A stretch of DNA of 64,000 nucleotides from Lachnospiraceae bacterium (GTDB lineage Bacteria > Bacillota > Clostridia > Lachnospirales > Lachnospiraceae). Both the position numbers and the translations under genes were made by a program. The notes below the pieces were generated by a model. It saw nothing but the letters and a program-made list of their open reading frames with translations. It was not told the origin of the DNA and made no database searches. This document shows, piece by piece, positions 1 to 8,083 of this stretch. Positions within the stretch are counted from its first letter, which is position 1, and each line of letters begins with the position of its first letter. Location of the stretch: the NCBI GenBank assembly GCA_022792835.1, contig JAAWBT010000028.1:1-64000 (forward strand). Reading direction: 5' to 3'.

Positions 1-364
1 CTGCCATCTTCTCGATGGTGCGAAGTCTCTGGACTCTGCTCTGGATGGTCTTGAAGTTGGTCAGCATACCGCCTAACCATCTCTGATTTACATAATACAT
101 GCCGCAGCGCTCAGCCTCTGCCTGAATGGCGTCCTGGGCCTGCTTCTTGGTTCCTACGAAGAGGATAGTGCCGCCGTCGGCAACAATGTCCGCCACTGCC
201 TTGTAAGCGTCGTCTACCATACCTACAGACTTCTGAAGATCAATGATATAGATACCGTTTCTCTCGGTATAGATATAAGGAGCCATCTTGGGGTTCCATC
301 TTCTCGTCTGATGTCCAAAGTGTACGCCTGCTTCCAACAGCTGTTTCATTGAAATAACGCTCAT
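1..364 (-). CDS. rpsB: 30S ribosomal protein S2 (partial, 3' end outside window)
   Basis: This is the N-terminal ~121 residues of ribosomal protein S2, a small-subunit protein bound on the solvent side of the 30S head. The minus-strand translation begins [19 protein letters not shown] and continues with [18 protein letters not shown] and the WLGGMLTNF segment, all hallmarks of bacterial S2. The ATG at 364 is preceded by a GGAGG-type ribosome binding site (GGAGGAAAGAAAC before ATG). The gene runs off the left edge of the window, so its usual partner tsf cannot be seen. It has its own promoter and a structured leader upstream. Identification is certain. Confidence 0.97.
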   Translation of the reverse strand, partial: MSVISMKQLLEAGVHFGHQTRRWNPKMAPYIYTERNGIYIIDLQKSVGMVDDAYKAVADIVADGGTILFVGTKKQAQDAIQAEAERCGMYYVNQRWLGGMLTNFKTIQSRVQRLRTIEKMA

Positions 365-394
365 GTTTCTTTCCTCCATTTGGTTTGAACTTCC

Positions 395-455
395 GCAGAT
401 TTCCGTCTTCCCGAAGACCGGAGCATCCCGGCACCGTCCGTAAAAGTCCATCTGC
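395..455 (-). promoter_or_regulatory. Structured leader of rpsB mRNA (candidate autoregulatory hairpin)
   Basis: Seen: the transcript upstream of rpsB can close an outer stem GCAGAT (450-455) with ATCTGC (395-400), and it contains an inner hairpin GTCTTC/GAAGAC. The element lies between the predicted start site (about 471) and the ribosome binding site. Known: ribosomal protein mRNAs often carry leaders bound by their own product. Inferred: this could be an S2 feedback site. I cannot match it to a named RNA family. Confidence 0.35.
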
Positions 456-477
456 GTGACAATTTTTCAGCTCTATC

Positions 478-506
478 ATTTTAACATGGCTGATTCTTGA
501 ATGCAA
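478..506 (-). promoter_or_regulatory. Sigma-A promoter of rpsB
   Basis: Minus strand: -35 TTGCAT (501-506), 17-bp spacer, -10 TAAAAT (478-483). The predicted start near 471 gives a leader of about 107 nt. Confidence 0.6.
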
Positions 507-515
507 GTGCTTTTT

Positions 516-562
516 TCGAAAAAAACTGCCGTGCCCCGGTTTCCCGGCCGACACGGCAGTTT
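516..562 (-). terminator. Rho-independent terminator after the 3D-domain lipoprotein gene
   Basis: An 11-bp GC-rich stem (AAACTGCCGTG at 552-562 on the minus strand with CACGGCAGTTT) is followed by a run of seven T on the minus strand. It lies 43 bp past the stop at 605. Confidence 0.85.
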
Positions 563-604
563 CATCATACCCTTTTGTTTTAACAGCCTCACTGTTTTGA
601 GCCC

Positions 605-2197
605 TTATCTCTGCACCCAGATTTCTCTGTAAGACACCCCTTTACTTGTGGCGCGTCCATGATCTGCATAATAGATGTCGATCTGTCTGGGATTACTGTT
701 GGCAAATCCTCCGGTATCCTCAGCCACAAATACACTGTCCATACCGGCGACTTTTACCCGGCTTCCATACGGAATCAAACCAGGAGCTACCGCAATGGTG
801 CGTCCCTCTGTAGGAGAAGCCCCTGACGAAGTGGTTCCTGCCCACTGCCCGTTGCAGCATGCGCCGCCGCAGTAAGCAGTGATCTTGAACTCTCCAAGAG
901 ACACCCATCCAGAACCTGCAGAGACATCCTCTGAGGCCGCTGCCTTCGCCGCAGCTTTTGCCCTCGCCGCCTTCTCGGCCGCCGCCTTTTCAGCCGCAGC
1001 TCTCGCCGCTGCTTCTTCCTCAGCGCGGATTTCCTCTATGGACTTGGCTTTCCCAAGCACAAAGGATGTCGTCACATAATCCGCACAGACATAGCCCTCT
1101 TTATCACCGTCATAAATAATCTTAATCCATTTAAGCTCTGCCTCAGAGACCGGCTGACTTTCTTCTGGCTGTACCTCTGTGGACGCCATCTCCGGCTCTG
1201 CCGGCTGGCTGGCCGGCACTGTCTCCTCCGTGTTTCCAGTCTCCGGAACCACAAGAGGCTCTGCCCCTACAGGCGCTTCCAGAACCATGGGGGTCTCCGA
1301 TTCAGCTGCTTGCGTTGTCTCCGGAATTACTTCTGAATTCTCTGTTTCTGGCGAAGCCTCCGCCTGTCCGGGAGTCTCTGTACTTTCTTCCTCAGGCGCT
1401 GTCTCCGGTTCCACAGGCTCCTCTTCCGGAATCTCTTCTGGAACAATCCGGTAAGTCTCGTTCAAATCTACCATACCAACCCAAGGCGCATCCAGAGAGG
1501 CTCCTGCCCTTACCCGGACCCCTTCCTCCTTGACAGTTGCAACCTGTCTCAGAGACTCTTCTGCAAAAGTCTGCGCGTCTTCACCAGATACTACATATTC
1601 ATTGTGTACCCAGCCCTCTACGCCGCCAGAAGAAATCTTTGTCCAGCCGTCCGCTGTCTCAAGGACCTCCCCGGCGCTGCCTTCATACAGACGGCCCACA
1701 ATCTCGCTGTCCTCAGAAGGCTCCAGACGAATATTCTGATAGGTATCCACCGTAGTGACCACCTTGTTTTCCAGCTCAGGGGCAACGGCCTCTGGCATTT
1801 CTGTCTCTGCCGCCGCCATCTCCGTTTCCTCCGCCTGTACATCGTCTGTCTGTACGGCCTGCTCATTTTGTACTGTTGTTCCATAGTCCGCAGCACCACT
1901 CACCACGGATGCACCGGCAATTCTTGCTGCCACTGCCTCCGGCGAAACTTCCTGGTCCTGCCGGCTGTCGCTTTCTGTACTCTTTATTGCTGCCTTTACA
2001 ATTTCTCTTGTATTTTCTTCCAGTGAGGTTTTCCTGATGTCTTGGATTTCCGCTTCCCTCCCGGGCGGCCCCTCCGAAGATGCCACCGTCATGGCATCTC
2101 CTGCAGACATACTGTCCGAGCTTCCACAGGAAATCAGAGTACAAAGCAATGCACCGATGACAAAGCACAAAATAATGCTTTTCTTTTTGGTTAACAT
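605..2197 (-). CDS. SH3/3D-domain cell-wall lipoprotein (YocH/RpfB-like)
   Basis: Predicted exported peptidoglycan-active lipoprotein of 530 residues. Seen: ATG at 2197 with a perfect AAGGAGGT site, a lysine-rich start, a hydrophobic segment and a lipobox LISC with Cys24. A bacterial SH3 domain follows at about 145-208, then a second SH3-like region near 220-380 that is split by a long Glu/Pro/Thr-rich stretch. After an Ala/Lys/Glu-rich helix (about 395-430) comes a C-terminal 3D domain containing AVAPGLIPYGS, VAEDTGGF and RQIDIYY, which includes the Asp residues that name the family. Known: 3D domains are double-psi beta-barrels related to MltA lytic transglycosylases. Inferred: it remodels the cell wall. 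It is a single-gene unit with its own promoter and terminator and a WalR-like site upstream. An upstream in-frame start at 2227 lacks a ribosome binding site. Confidence 0.88.
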   Translation of the reverse strand: MLTKKKSIILCFVIGALLCTLISCGSSDSMSAGDAMTVASSEGPPGREAEIQDIRKTSLEENTREIVKAAIKSTESDSRQDQEVSPEAVAARIAGASVVSGAADYGTTVQNEQAVQTDDVQAEETEMAAAETEMPEAVAPELENKVVTTVDTYQNIRLEPSEDSEIVGRLYEGSAGEVLETADGWTKISSGGVEGWVHNEYVVSGEDAQTFAEESLRQVATVKEEGVRVRAGASLDAPWVGMVDLNETYRIVPEEIPEEEPVEPETAPEEESTETPGQAEASPETENSEVIPETTQAAESETPMVLEAPVGAEPLVVPETGNTEETVPASQPAEPEMASTEVQPEESQPVSEAELKWIKIIYDGDKEGYVCADYVTTSFVLGKAKSIEEIRAEEEAAARAAAEKAAAEKAARAKAAAKAAASEDVSAGSGWVSLGEFKITAYCGGACCNGQWAGTTSSGASPTEGRTIAVAPGLIPYGSRVKVAGMDSVFVAEDTGGFANSNPRQIDIYYADHGRATSKGVSYREIWVQR

Positions 2198-2217
2198 TGT
2201 ACACCTCCTTGTGACTT

Positions 2218-2278
2218 GTTGTAACAATTTTGACTTATATTCACTAAAATATTAAGCCTATGGGTCAATTGTTACAAC
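2218..2278 (-). repeat. 12-bp perfect inverted repeat in the leader of the 3D-domain gene
   Basis: GTTGTAACAATT (2218-2229) and its exact inverse AATTGTTACAAC (2267-2278) are separated by 37 bases. Both arms lie in the predicted 5' untranslated region, so they could form an mRNA hairpin or paired protein sites. Confidence 0.6.
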
Positions 2279-2287
2279 TTTGTTACA
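2271..2287 (-). promoter_or_regulatory. WalR/VicR-type box (TGTAAC-N5-TGTAAC)
   Basis: Two direct TGTAAC repeats separated by exactly five bases match the WalR (YycF) consensus TGTWAH-N5-TGTWAH described for Bacillus and Staphylococcus. The box begins at the predicted transcription start, just downstream of the -10 element, a position more consistent with repression than activation. Regulation by a WalR homologue is inferred. Confidence 0.55.
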
Positions 2288-2292
2288 CCGTC

Positions 2293-2321
2293 ATCATAAC
2301 ACCAACTTTTCGATTTGTCAA
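2293..2321 (-). promoter_or_regulatory. Sigma-A promoter of the 3D-domain lipoprotein gene
   Basis: Minus strand: -35 TTGACA (2316-2321), 17-bp spacer, -10 TATGAT (2293-2298). Confidence 0.8.
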
Positions 2322-2518
2322 CTATTTCCCACTTCGCTCTTTTTTTCCGCCCTTTTTCGACTCACCACCACCACTTTAACATCATTCCGGATTTTTCCTC
2401 TTTTTTGCTCCGAACCAATGATTCCTCGATGCGGTTCATTCCTCAAAACCACTATATATAGAAGAAGCTTTTTCCAAAAGCACCAGTACATGTGTCCCTG
2501 AAAAATAACTCTTCTTTT
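2322..2518. other. Remainder of a 321-base gap; no gene seen
   Basis: Between the promoter of the 3D-domain gene and the stop of the methyltransferase gene I see only purine/pyrimidine-biased sequence, with no ORF that carries a ribosome binding site and no clear terminator. Confidence 0.5.
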
Positions 2519-3319
2519 TCATTCCTTATTTATTTTCCCCTGTTTCTGCCGTCTTTGGCGTGCTGCCTCGTACATAAAAACGGAGGCTGCCACTGCCGCG
2601 TTCAGGGACTCTACCCGTCCCTCCATAGGAATTTTTACGAGAAAATCCGCCGCTTCCGAAAGTTTTTCTGAAAGTCCGGCCCCCTCATTGCCAATGAGAA
2701 AGGCCGATGATTTTCCATAATCTGCCTCCTCATAATTTTTTTCTCCTTCAAGATGGGCCCCATAGGACGTGATCCCCACTTTGCGGCATTCAGCCAGTAC
2801 AGTTTCCAGGTCCTCGCAGACTGCAAAAGGCACCCGGTAAATAGACCCCATGGTGGAACGAATCACTTTGGGGTTGTAGACGTCCACTGTATCCCTGCTC
2901 ATAAGAATGCCTGTCACCCCAGCCCCCTCGCCGGCCCGGAAAATAGTTCCAAGATTTCCTGGATCCTGCAGATTTTCCAGAAATAAAAGCAGCGCCCCAT
3001 CCTTTCCGCAAAAATCCTCTCTCTTCCAATTTATGGTTTTTACCACCGCCAGAACCCCCTGCGGCGTCTGGGTATCCGCCATAGCCTTAAATGCATTGTC
3101 AGACACCGCAGTAAAAGGAATTCCCTTAAGCGCCTCCTCCCCACTCTCTTCCAGAAAAGAGTCCGAGGCGTAAACAGAAAGCAGCCTCTCCCTTGGAGCT
3201 TCCAGCACCATTTTAAGGCCCTCCACCACAAAAACCCCCTGCTCCCTCCTGAGCCTGGCCTTTTTTTGAAGGGCCGCCACCTGCTTTACCTGGCTGCTTT
3301 TCGCACTGTCGATCCTCAT
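2519..3319 (-). CDS. TrmH/SpoU-family RNA 2'-O-methyltransferase
   Basis: S-adenosylmethionine-dependent methyltransferase of 266 residues that should modify a ribose 2'-OH in rRNA or tRNA. Seen: an N-terminal substrate-binding region (about 1-95), then the SPOUT knot with motif 1 (ENLQDPGNLGTIFRAGEGAG), motif 2 (LIGNEGAGLS) and motif 3 (IPMEGRVESLNAAVAASV). The start is the ATG at 3319 behind AGGAG. The ORF could be read 27 codons further upstream, but that part overlaps ktrA and has no ribosome site. It lies 16 bp downstream of ktrA and is probably co-transcribed. The exact target nucleotide cannot be told from sequence. Confidence 0.9.
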   Translation of the reverse strand: MRIDSAKSSQVKQVAALQKKARLRREQGVFVVEGLKMVLEAPRERLLSVYASDSFLEESGEEALKGIPFTAVSDNAFKAMADTQTPQGVLAVVKTINWKREDFCGKDGALLLFLENLQDPGNLGTIFRAGEGAGVTGILMSRDTVDVYNPKVIRSTMGSIYRVPFAVCEDLETVLAECRKVGITSYGAHLEGEKNYEEADYGKSSAFLIGNEGAGLSEKLSEAADFLVKIPMEGRVESLNAAVAASVFMYEAARQRRQKQGKINKE

Positions 3320-3335
3320 CCAAAAAACTCCTGTC

Positions 3336-3986
3336 CTATAAAAGCTCCCGCTCCAAATCTTTATTGCTTCCAATAATAATAAAAGTCTCATGGCCTTCAA
3401 TGATCCGGTCCGGATCCACGATCAAGACGATATCCTCCATATCCCCTTTTCGGGCAATAATGTTGATCCCCCGTTTTCGAAGGTTCAGCTCCCGGAGGCT
3501 TTTACCGATCCATTTGGAAGGCACCTCAATCTCTACCATACTGAATTTTTTGGAAAGCTCAATGGTGTCCAGGAAATTGCCGGAGGCCAAATTTCTGCCC
3601 AATCGGATCCCTGTGGCCTTCTCCGGAAAAATCACCTGATCCGCCCCCACCTTCTTTAACACCGCTGCGTGCATGTCACTGTTGGCTTTGGCAAGTACAT
3701 AAGGCACACCGCATTCCTTGGCACAGATGGTAGCCATAATACTGGATTCCAAATTTTCCCCAATCCCTACAATAACGCCGTCCATATTCTGAACCCCAAA
3801 GGATCTCACCACCGCATGGTCAGCCACATTGGCACAGGCCGCATGAGTCACATACTCCGAAATATTCTGGACCCGGTCCTCTCTGCTGTCCACCGCCAGC
3901 ACCTGGCAGCCGCTTTCTTCTAATGTAACTGCAATGCTGCTTCCAAATTCCCCCAGCCCGAAAACCGCAAATTCTTTTTTTGCCAT
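3336..3986 (-). CDS. ktrA: KtrA-type potassium channel gating subunit (RCK protein)
   Basis: Cytosolic regulatory subunit of 216 residues for a Ktr potassium transporter. Seen: a Rossmann nucleotide-binding motif FGLGEFGSS at about 7-15, an acidic strand end (VDSRED), the RCK_N fold to about 140, and an RCK_C domain from about 150 (IEVPSKWIGKSLRELNLRKR). Known: KtrA octamers bind ATP, ADP or NAD(H), and RCK_C can bind c-di-AMP. The ATG at 3986 with upstream AGGAAAGG is preferred over a TTG seven codons upstream. It sits 161 bp downstream of ktrB, so the pair probably works as KtrAB. This is a single-RCK protein, unlike the double-RCK TrkA at 59.8-61.1 kb. Confidence 0.9.
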   Translation of the reverse strand: MAKKEFAVFGLGEFGSSIAVTLEESGCQVLAVDSREDRVQNISEYVTHAACANVADHAVVRSFGVQNMDGVIVGIGENLESSIMATICAKECGVPYVLAKANSDMHAAVLKKVGADQVIFPEKATGIRLGRNLASGNFLDTIELSKKFSMVEIEVPSKWIGKSLRELNLRKRGINIIARKGDMEDIVLIVDPDRIIEGHETFIIIGSNKDLERELL

Positions 3987-4147
3987 TTTTTCTACCTTTC
4001 CTGACAAGTCTCCACAAAATTTTCCATTCCATTCTCCACAGACATTTATTGTCTGATTTTGTGAAATTTTTTTGTTTCTTATTGTCGCATTTTATTTCCT
4101 GTTCTGTGTAAACCCTCCATAGGCTTCCCCAAAATCCCGGTCACCTC

Positions 4148-5530
4148 TTATCCAATCAAAATCCGTTCTTCCGGAAGTGAAATACTCTGTTCTTTCCCTC
4201 TCCGCTTCATAGCCAGCGCCAAGGCCAAAGTCACAGGCCCGATTCGCCCCATATACATAACTGCAATGATAATCAGCTTGCCAGCCACGCTCAAGCCTGA
4301 AGTAATTCCCCTGGTCAGTCCCACTGTGCCCATGGCCGACACGACTTCATAAACTGTATCCTTAAACTCCAGCCCATCCGTGGCAAAAAGAAGCACCGAG
4401 GCCCCAATCACTACCATGAGAGCCAGTCCTACTACCGTCAAAGCCGTCCGCCCGGCATCCCCAGAAATCCGGCGGTTCATAAACTCTGTTTCCCGTTTTC
4501 CCTGAACCGTAGACAGCATGATCAAAAGCAAAATCCCAACTGTGGTTGTCTTAATGCCTCCAGCGGTTCCCGCCGGGGAACCCCCGATCAACATCAAGAT
4601 CATAGTCAAAAGAGTGGAACCATCTGTCAGGTCCGCCTGCGGAATGGTCTCAAAACCGGCTGTCCTCGTCGTCACCGACTGAAACAGCGAGGCCATAATC
4701 TTATTTCCTGTCCCCATATTACCGATGGTCGCCGGATTCTTATATTCAAAAAGGAAGAAAAACAACATCCCGCCAAAAACAAGGGCTGCCGTCATAATGA
4801 GCACCAGTTTTGTGTGGAGCGTCAGACCGGCAGTGAATCCTCTTTTGTGCTCTTTTCGATTTTTCCAGGAGTCAATGAGATTCCACCAGACCATAAAGCC
4901 AAGACCGCTTAAGATGATCAGGACTATGGTTGTGACATTGACAATGGGATTTCCTGCATATGCCCGCAGGCTGGTTTCCCCCACCACATCCATTCCCGCA
5001 TTGCAGAAAGCGGAGACTGCGTTGAATATGGATTTCCAAAGTCCTGAAAAAAAACCAAATTCCGGAATAAATACTATGGCATAGCACAGCGCTCCAACGC
5101 CTTCCAGAAAAAATGTCCCTTTGACAATCCTCACCACCAGACGGACCAGACCGGAAAGGGTATCCATATTGTAAGTTTCCTGAATCAGCATCCGATCTTT
5201 CAGTGTGATCCTTCTGCCTGCCAAGATTAACACACACATGGCGGCAGTGATAACCCCCAGACCGCCAAGCTGCGCCAAAATCAGGATAACAATCTGGCCA
5301 AAAAGGCTCCAGTGAGTTGCCGTTGGTACTGTCACAAGCCCAGTCACACATATACTGGTGGTTGCCGTGAACAGCGCGTCTATGGGATTGGTCCAGGTTC
5401 CGTCCGCCGAAGAAGCCGGAAGCATCAAAAAGAAAGCTCCCACTAAAATTGCCGCCGCAAATCCCAGGGCAATAATCCTGGTCGTGCTGAGTCCCCGCTT
5501 CGTCTTAGGAAAATTCTGCTTTTCTTTCAT
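4148..5530 (-). CDS. ktrB: KtrB/TrkH-family potassium transporter membrane subunit
   Basis: Integral membrane potassium translocating subunit of 460 residues. Seen: four M1-P-M2-like repeats, with selectivity-filter-like segments TSICVTGL (about 59-66), SAFCNAGMD (about 170-178), TRTAGFET and GTVGLTRG near the C terminus. Many hydrophobic helices run from about residue 18 to 440. Known: KtrB dimers on a KtrA ring mediate sodium-dependent K+ uptake in Firmicutes. It lies downstream of apt (14-bp gap) and upstream of ktrA. The ATG at 5530 has only a weak GGCGGTAAAG site, compatible with translation from the apt message. Confidence 0.92.
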   Translation of the reverse strand: MKEKQNFPKTKRGLSTTRIIALGFAAAILVGAFFLMLPASSADGTWTNPIDALFTATTSICVTGLVTVPTATHWSLFGQIVILILAQLGGLGVITAAMCVLILAGRRITLKDRMLIQETYNMDTLSGLVRLVVRIVKGTFFLEGVGALCYAIVFIPEFGFFSGLWKSIFNAVSAFCNAGMDVVGETSLRAYAGNPIVNVTTIVLIILSGLGFMVWWNLIDSWKNRKEHKRGFTAGLTLHTKLVLIMTAALVFGGMLFFFLFEYKNPATIGNMGTGNKIMASLFQSVTTRTAGFETIPQADLTDGSTLLTMILMLIGGSPAGTAGGIKTTTVGILLLIMLSTVQGKRETEFMNRRISGDAGRTALTVVGLALMVVIGASVLLFATDGLEFKDTVYEVVSAMGTVGLTRGITSGLSVAGKLIIIAVMYMGRIGPVTLALALAMKRRGKEQSISLPEERILIG

Positions 5531-5544
5531 CTCTTTACCGCCGC

Positions 5545-6069
5545 TTATTTTCCTTCATAGCAGATCACGCTGGAAACATCATAGCCGGCCAGCTTCTCCC
5601 GGCCCTTCAGCCCTGCCAGTTCCATGACAAAACTGATCTTGACCACTTCACCGCCAAGGCTCTCCACCAGCTTGACAATAGCCTCAATCGTCCCACCTGT
5701 CGCAATCAAATCGTCGATGATGACCACCTTCTGACCAGGCTTAATGGAATCCTTGTGCATCTCAATAACCGCGCTGCCATATTCCAGCTCATATTCCATT
5801 TCCACAGTCTCGCAGGGCAGTTTCCCTTTTTTCCGTACCGGAACAAAAGCCTTATGAAGATTGTAAGCAATGGGTACACCGAAGATAAACCCTCTGGACT
5901 CAGGCCCCACTACCACATCAAAGTCGACCCCATCTAGGGTTCTCTGCAACAGATCAATGGCCAGATGAAGGCCGTCTGCATCCTGCAGAATGGAAGTGAC
6001 ATCCCGAAAAATAATTCCTTCCTCCGGGAAATCCGGAATACTTCTCACGTACTCTTCTATTTTTTTCAT
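5545..6069 (-). CDS. apt: Adenine phosphoribosyltransferase
   Basis: Cytosolic purine salvage enzyme of 174 residues that makes AMP and pyrophosphate from adenine and PRPP. Seen: the N-terminal family signature IPDFPEEGIIFRDVT, the VVGPESRGFIFG segment and the PRPP-binding loop VVIIDDLIATGGT (about 117-129). Length is normal for Apt. It follows recJ with a 24-bp gap. recJ-apt is a common Firmicute pairing, but the relA/spoT gene that often comes next is absent here and ktrB takes its place. Confidence 0.96.
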   Translation of the reverse strand: MKKIEEYVRSIPDFPEEGIIFRDVTSILQDADGLHLAIDLLQRTLDGVDFDVVVGPESRGFIFGVPIAYNLHKAFVPVRKKGKLPCETVEMEYELEYGSAVIEMHKDSIKPGQKVVIIDDLIATGGTIEAIVKLVESLGGEVVKISFVMELAGLKGREKLAGYDVSSVICYEGK

Positions 6070-6093
6070 CTTCTAACCCTCCGTTTCTGCGGC

Positions 6094-7935
6094 TCATTCC
6101 GCTTCTTCTCCTATTATAGTCTCCCCGGATTCCATTGGCAACCGGAAATGCGATTTTCTCCCTTCGATCCTTTCCCTTCCTTCAATTAATCTTTTGCCTT
6201 CCTCCAGCCGTCTCTCTGGCTGGCAGCTCTGGACCTGCAGCTGCAGGCTTTTCCTCCCCATATATTCATGAAGTTCCGGGTAATAGGTTACAGAAATCCG
6301 GTCCCCCTCCTCCACAAGCTGATCCGTCTCCTGCACATTCTGAAACAGGATCCCTTCCATATTCATTCCTCTTTCATCAGAAAAAAGGAACTTAAGCACA
6401 TTCTTATTTTTCCCGATCAGACTCTTTTTTCGGACCAAAAGATTCTTTTGGGCAAACAAGGGCTTTTCATTTCCATTACCGAAAGGTTCCAAAAGCCGGA
6501 ATTCCGAGAGCAGTTCTTCTGTCACATAGGCAAAGGGCATAGGCACATCAATCCATACCTGCCTGACAAAATCCTCCTCCAAAAGACCGCTGCTCTTATT
6601 TAATGCCGCCCGAAAGGCCTCCAGGTTCTCTTCCGGTAAAGAGATCCCCGCTGCCATGGGATGCCCGCCGAAAGCTGTCAGATATTCCTGGCAGGAGACC
6701 AGATGCTCATACATGGAGTAGGCCTTAATGCTTCTCCCGGAACCCTTCAGTCCAGATTCCGCCTTTGTGACAACAAAGGTGGGATGATTATATTTTTCCC
6801 GGATCTTTCCGGCCACAATTCCCGCCAGACTTTCGTGGCACTCCGGCAGATAAACCACATATACATCATCGTTTTTGATGTCTGTTTCTTCTATATTATA
6901 TATGGCATCCTCCACCCCCTTCTCTGTCATGCTCTTTCGTCTCTCATTGAGCTCTTTTAATTCTCCGGCCAGCCGGTGAGCCTCAAACTTGTTTTCCGAG
7001 AGAAGCAGGGACAGCGATTTCTTTGCCGTCTCCAACCTTCCTCCTGCATTGAGGCAGGGGCCCAACACGAAGCCAAGGTGGTAACAGCCCAGGGCTTCTG
7101 CATGTAACCCGTTTACCTCCATCAGAACCTTTAACCCCAAAATCTGGGAATCAGCCATGCGCTTAAGCCCCTCCTTCACCAGAATCCTGTTTTCTCCCCG
7201 CAACAGCATGACATCACACACCGTCGCCAAAGCAGCCGCCTCCACAAAAGGAGAAAGCTCCGCCCTGGAAAGTCCCCAGGTTTCATAGAGAGCCTGGGCC
7301 AGTTTGTATGCAATGGCTGCACCACAGAGCAGCTTAAAAGGATAGCCGCAGCCTGACCGATGAGGGTTGATCACCACATCTGCCGGCGGGAGGATCTCCC
7401 GCTTTTCTCCTGTCTCTTCTTCCTCAAAGGGCACCTCATGATGATCCGTAACCAGCACGGTCATTCCCAGTGTTTTGGCATAGGCCACCTGGCTTTTGGC
7501 AGCAATACCGTTATCACAGGTCAGCAGAGTGTCAACGCCGTCAGAAGCCGCCTGGTCAATCAGTCTCATATTGATGCCATAGCCGTCTTTGATTCTGTCC
7601 GGAATGTCGTAATCCACTTCTGCTCCCAGCCGTTCAAGCGCCTTTAACAAAATATAGGTGGCACAGATTCCATCCACATCATAGTCCCCAATGATACGAA
7701 TGAATTTTCTGCCGCTGATCTTTTTCCCAAGAATCTCCACCGTCTCCTCCATCCCCTTCATCAAAAACGGCGGATCACAGTCAGCCAGTGTCCCATGGAG
7801 ATATTCCCGGATATCCTCATCTTCTACGAAGTCTCTGTTCCGAATGATTCTGGCTGTCACCTGATCAATATGAAACTTCTCTGAAATGCCTCTGAAATCT
7901 GCTTTTTTCCCGTATACACGCCATTGCTCCTGCAT
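6094..7935 (-). CDS. recJ: Single-stranded-DNA-specific exonuclease RecJ
   Basis: Exonuclease of 613 residues that degrades single-stranded DNA 5' to 3' in recombination and mismatch or base-excision repair. Seen: DHH-family motifs including DYDVDG (about 84-89, metal binding), the CDNGI segment, the namesake DHH in VTDHHEVP (about 165), and a DHHA1 region with GSGRS (about 400) and GGHPMAAG. A C-terminal OB-like region follows. The length is near the 560-610 residues usual in Firmicutes. Start is the ATG at 7935. Confidence 0.95.
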   Translation of the reverse strand: MQEQWRVYGKKADFRGISEKFHIDQVTARIIRNRDFVEDEDIREYLHGTLADCDPPFLMKGMEETVEILGKKISGRKFIRIIGDYDVDGICATYILLKALERLGAEVDYDIPDRIKDGYGINMRLIDQAASDGVDTLLTCDNGIAAKSQVAYAKTLGMTVLVTDHHEVPFEEEETGEKREILPPADVVINPHRSGCGYPFKLLCGAAIAYKLAQALYETWGLSRAELSPFVEAAALATVCDVMLLRGENRILVKEGLKRMADSQILGLKVLMEVNGLHAEALGCYHLGFVLGPCLNAGGRLETAKKSLSLLLSENKFEAHRLAGELKELNERRKSMTEKGVEDAIYNIEETDIKNDDVYVVYLPECHESLAGIVAGKIREKYNHPTFVVTKAESGLKGSGRSIKAYSMYEHLVSCQEYLTAFGGHPMAAGISLPEENLEAFRAALNKSSGLLEEDFVRQVWIDVPMPFAYVTEELLSEFRLLEPFGNGNEKPLFAQKNLLVRKKSLIGKNKNVLKFLFSDERGMNMEGILFQNVQETDQLVEEGDRISVTYYPELHEYMGRKSLQLQVQSCQPERRLEEGKRLIEGRERIEGRKSHFRLPMESGETIIGEEAE

Positions 7936-8007
7936 ATTTTATGTACCTTCTTTCTTTTATCTGCCAAATAACGAAGATTTTTTCTGCCTCACGTGGTTTC
8001 AGGCATA

Positions 8008-8075
8008 AATTTATCACCCACTTTATCCCCTGCCCGCTATGATACAGCAGACAGACGACAGAGGGGTGATAAATT
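8008..8075. repeat. 12-bp perfect inverted repeat upstream of recJ
   Basis: AATTTATCACCC (8008-8019) and GGGTGATAAATT (8064-8075) are exact inverses separated by 44 bases. A third related element TTATCCCC lies between them near 8023-8030. They sit between the DUF1015 stop and the recJ start. There is no T tract typical of a terminator, so an operator or RNA structure is possible. Confidence 0.5.
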
Positions 8076-8083
8076 CCGCAAAA

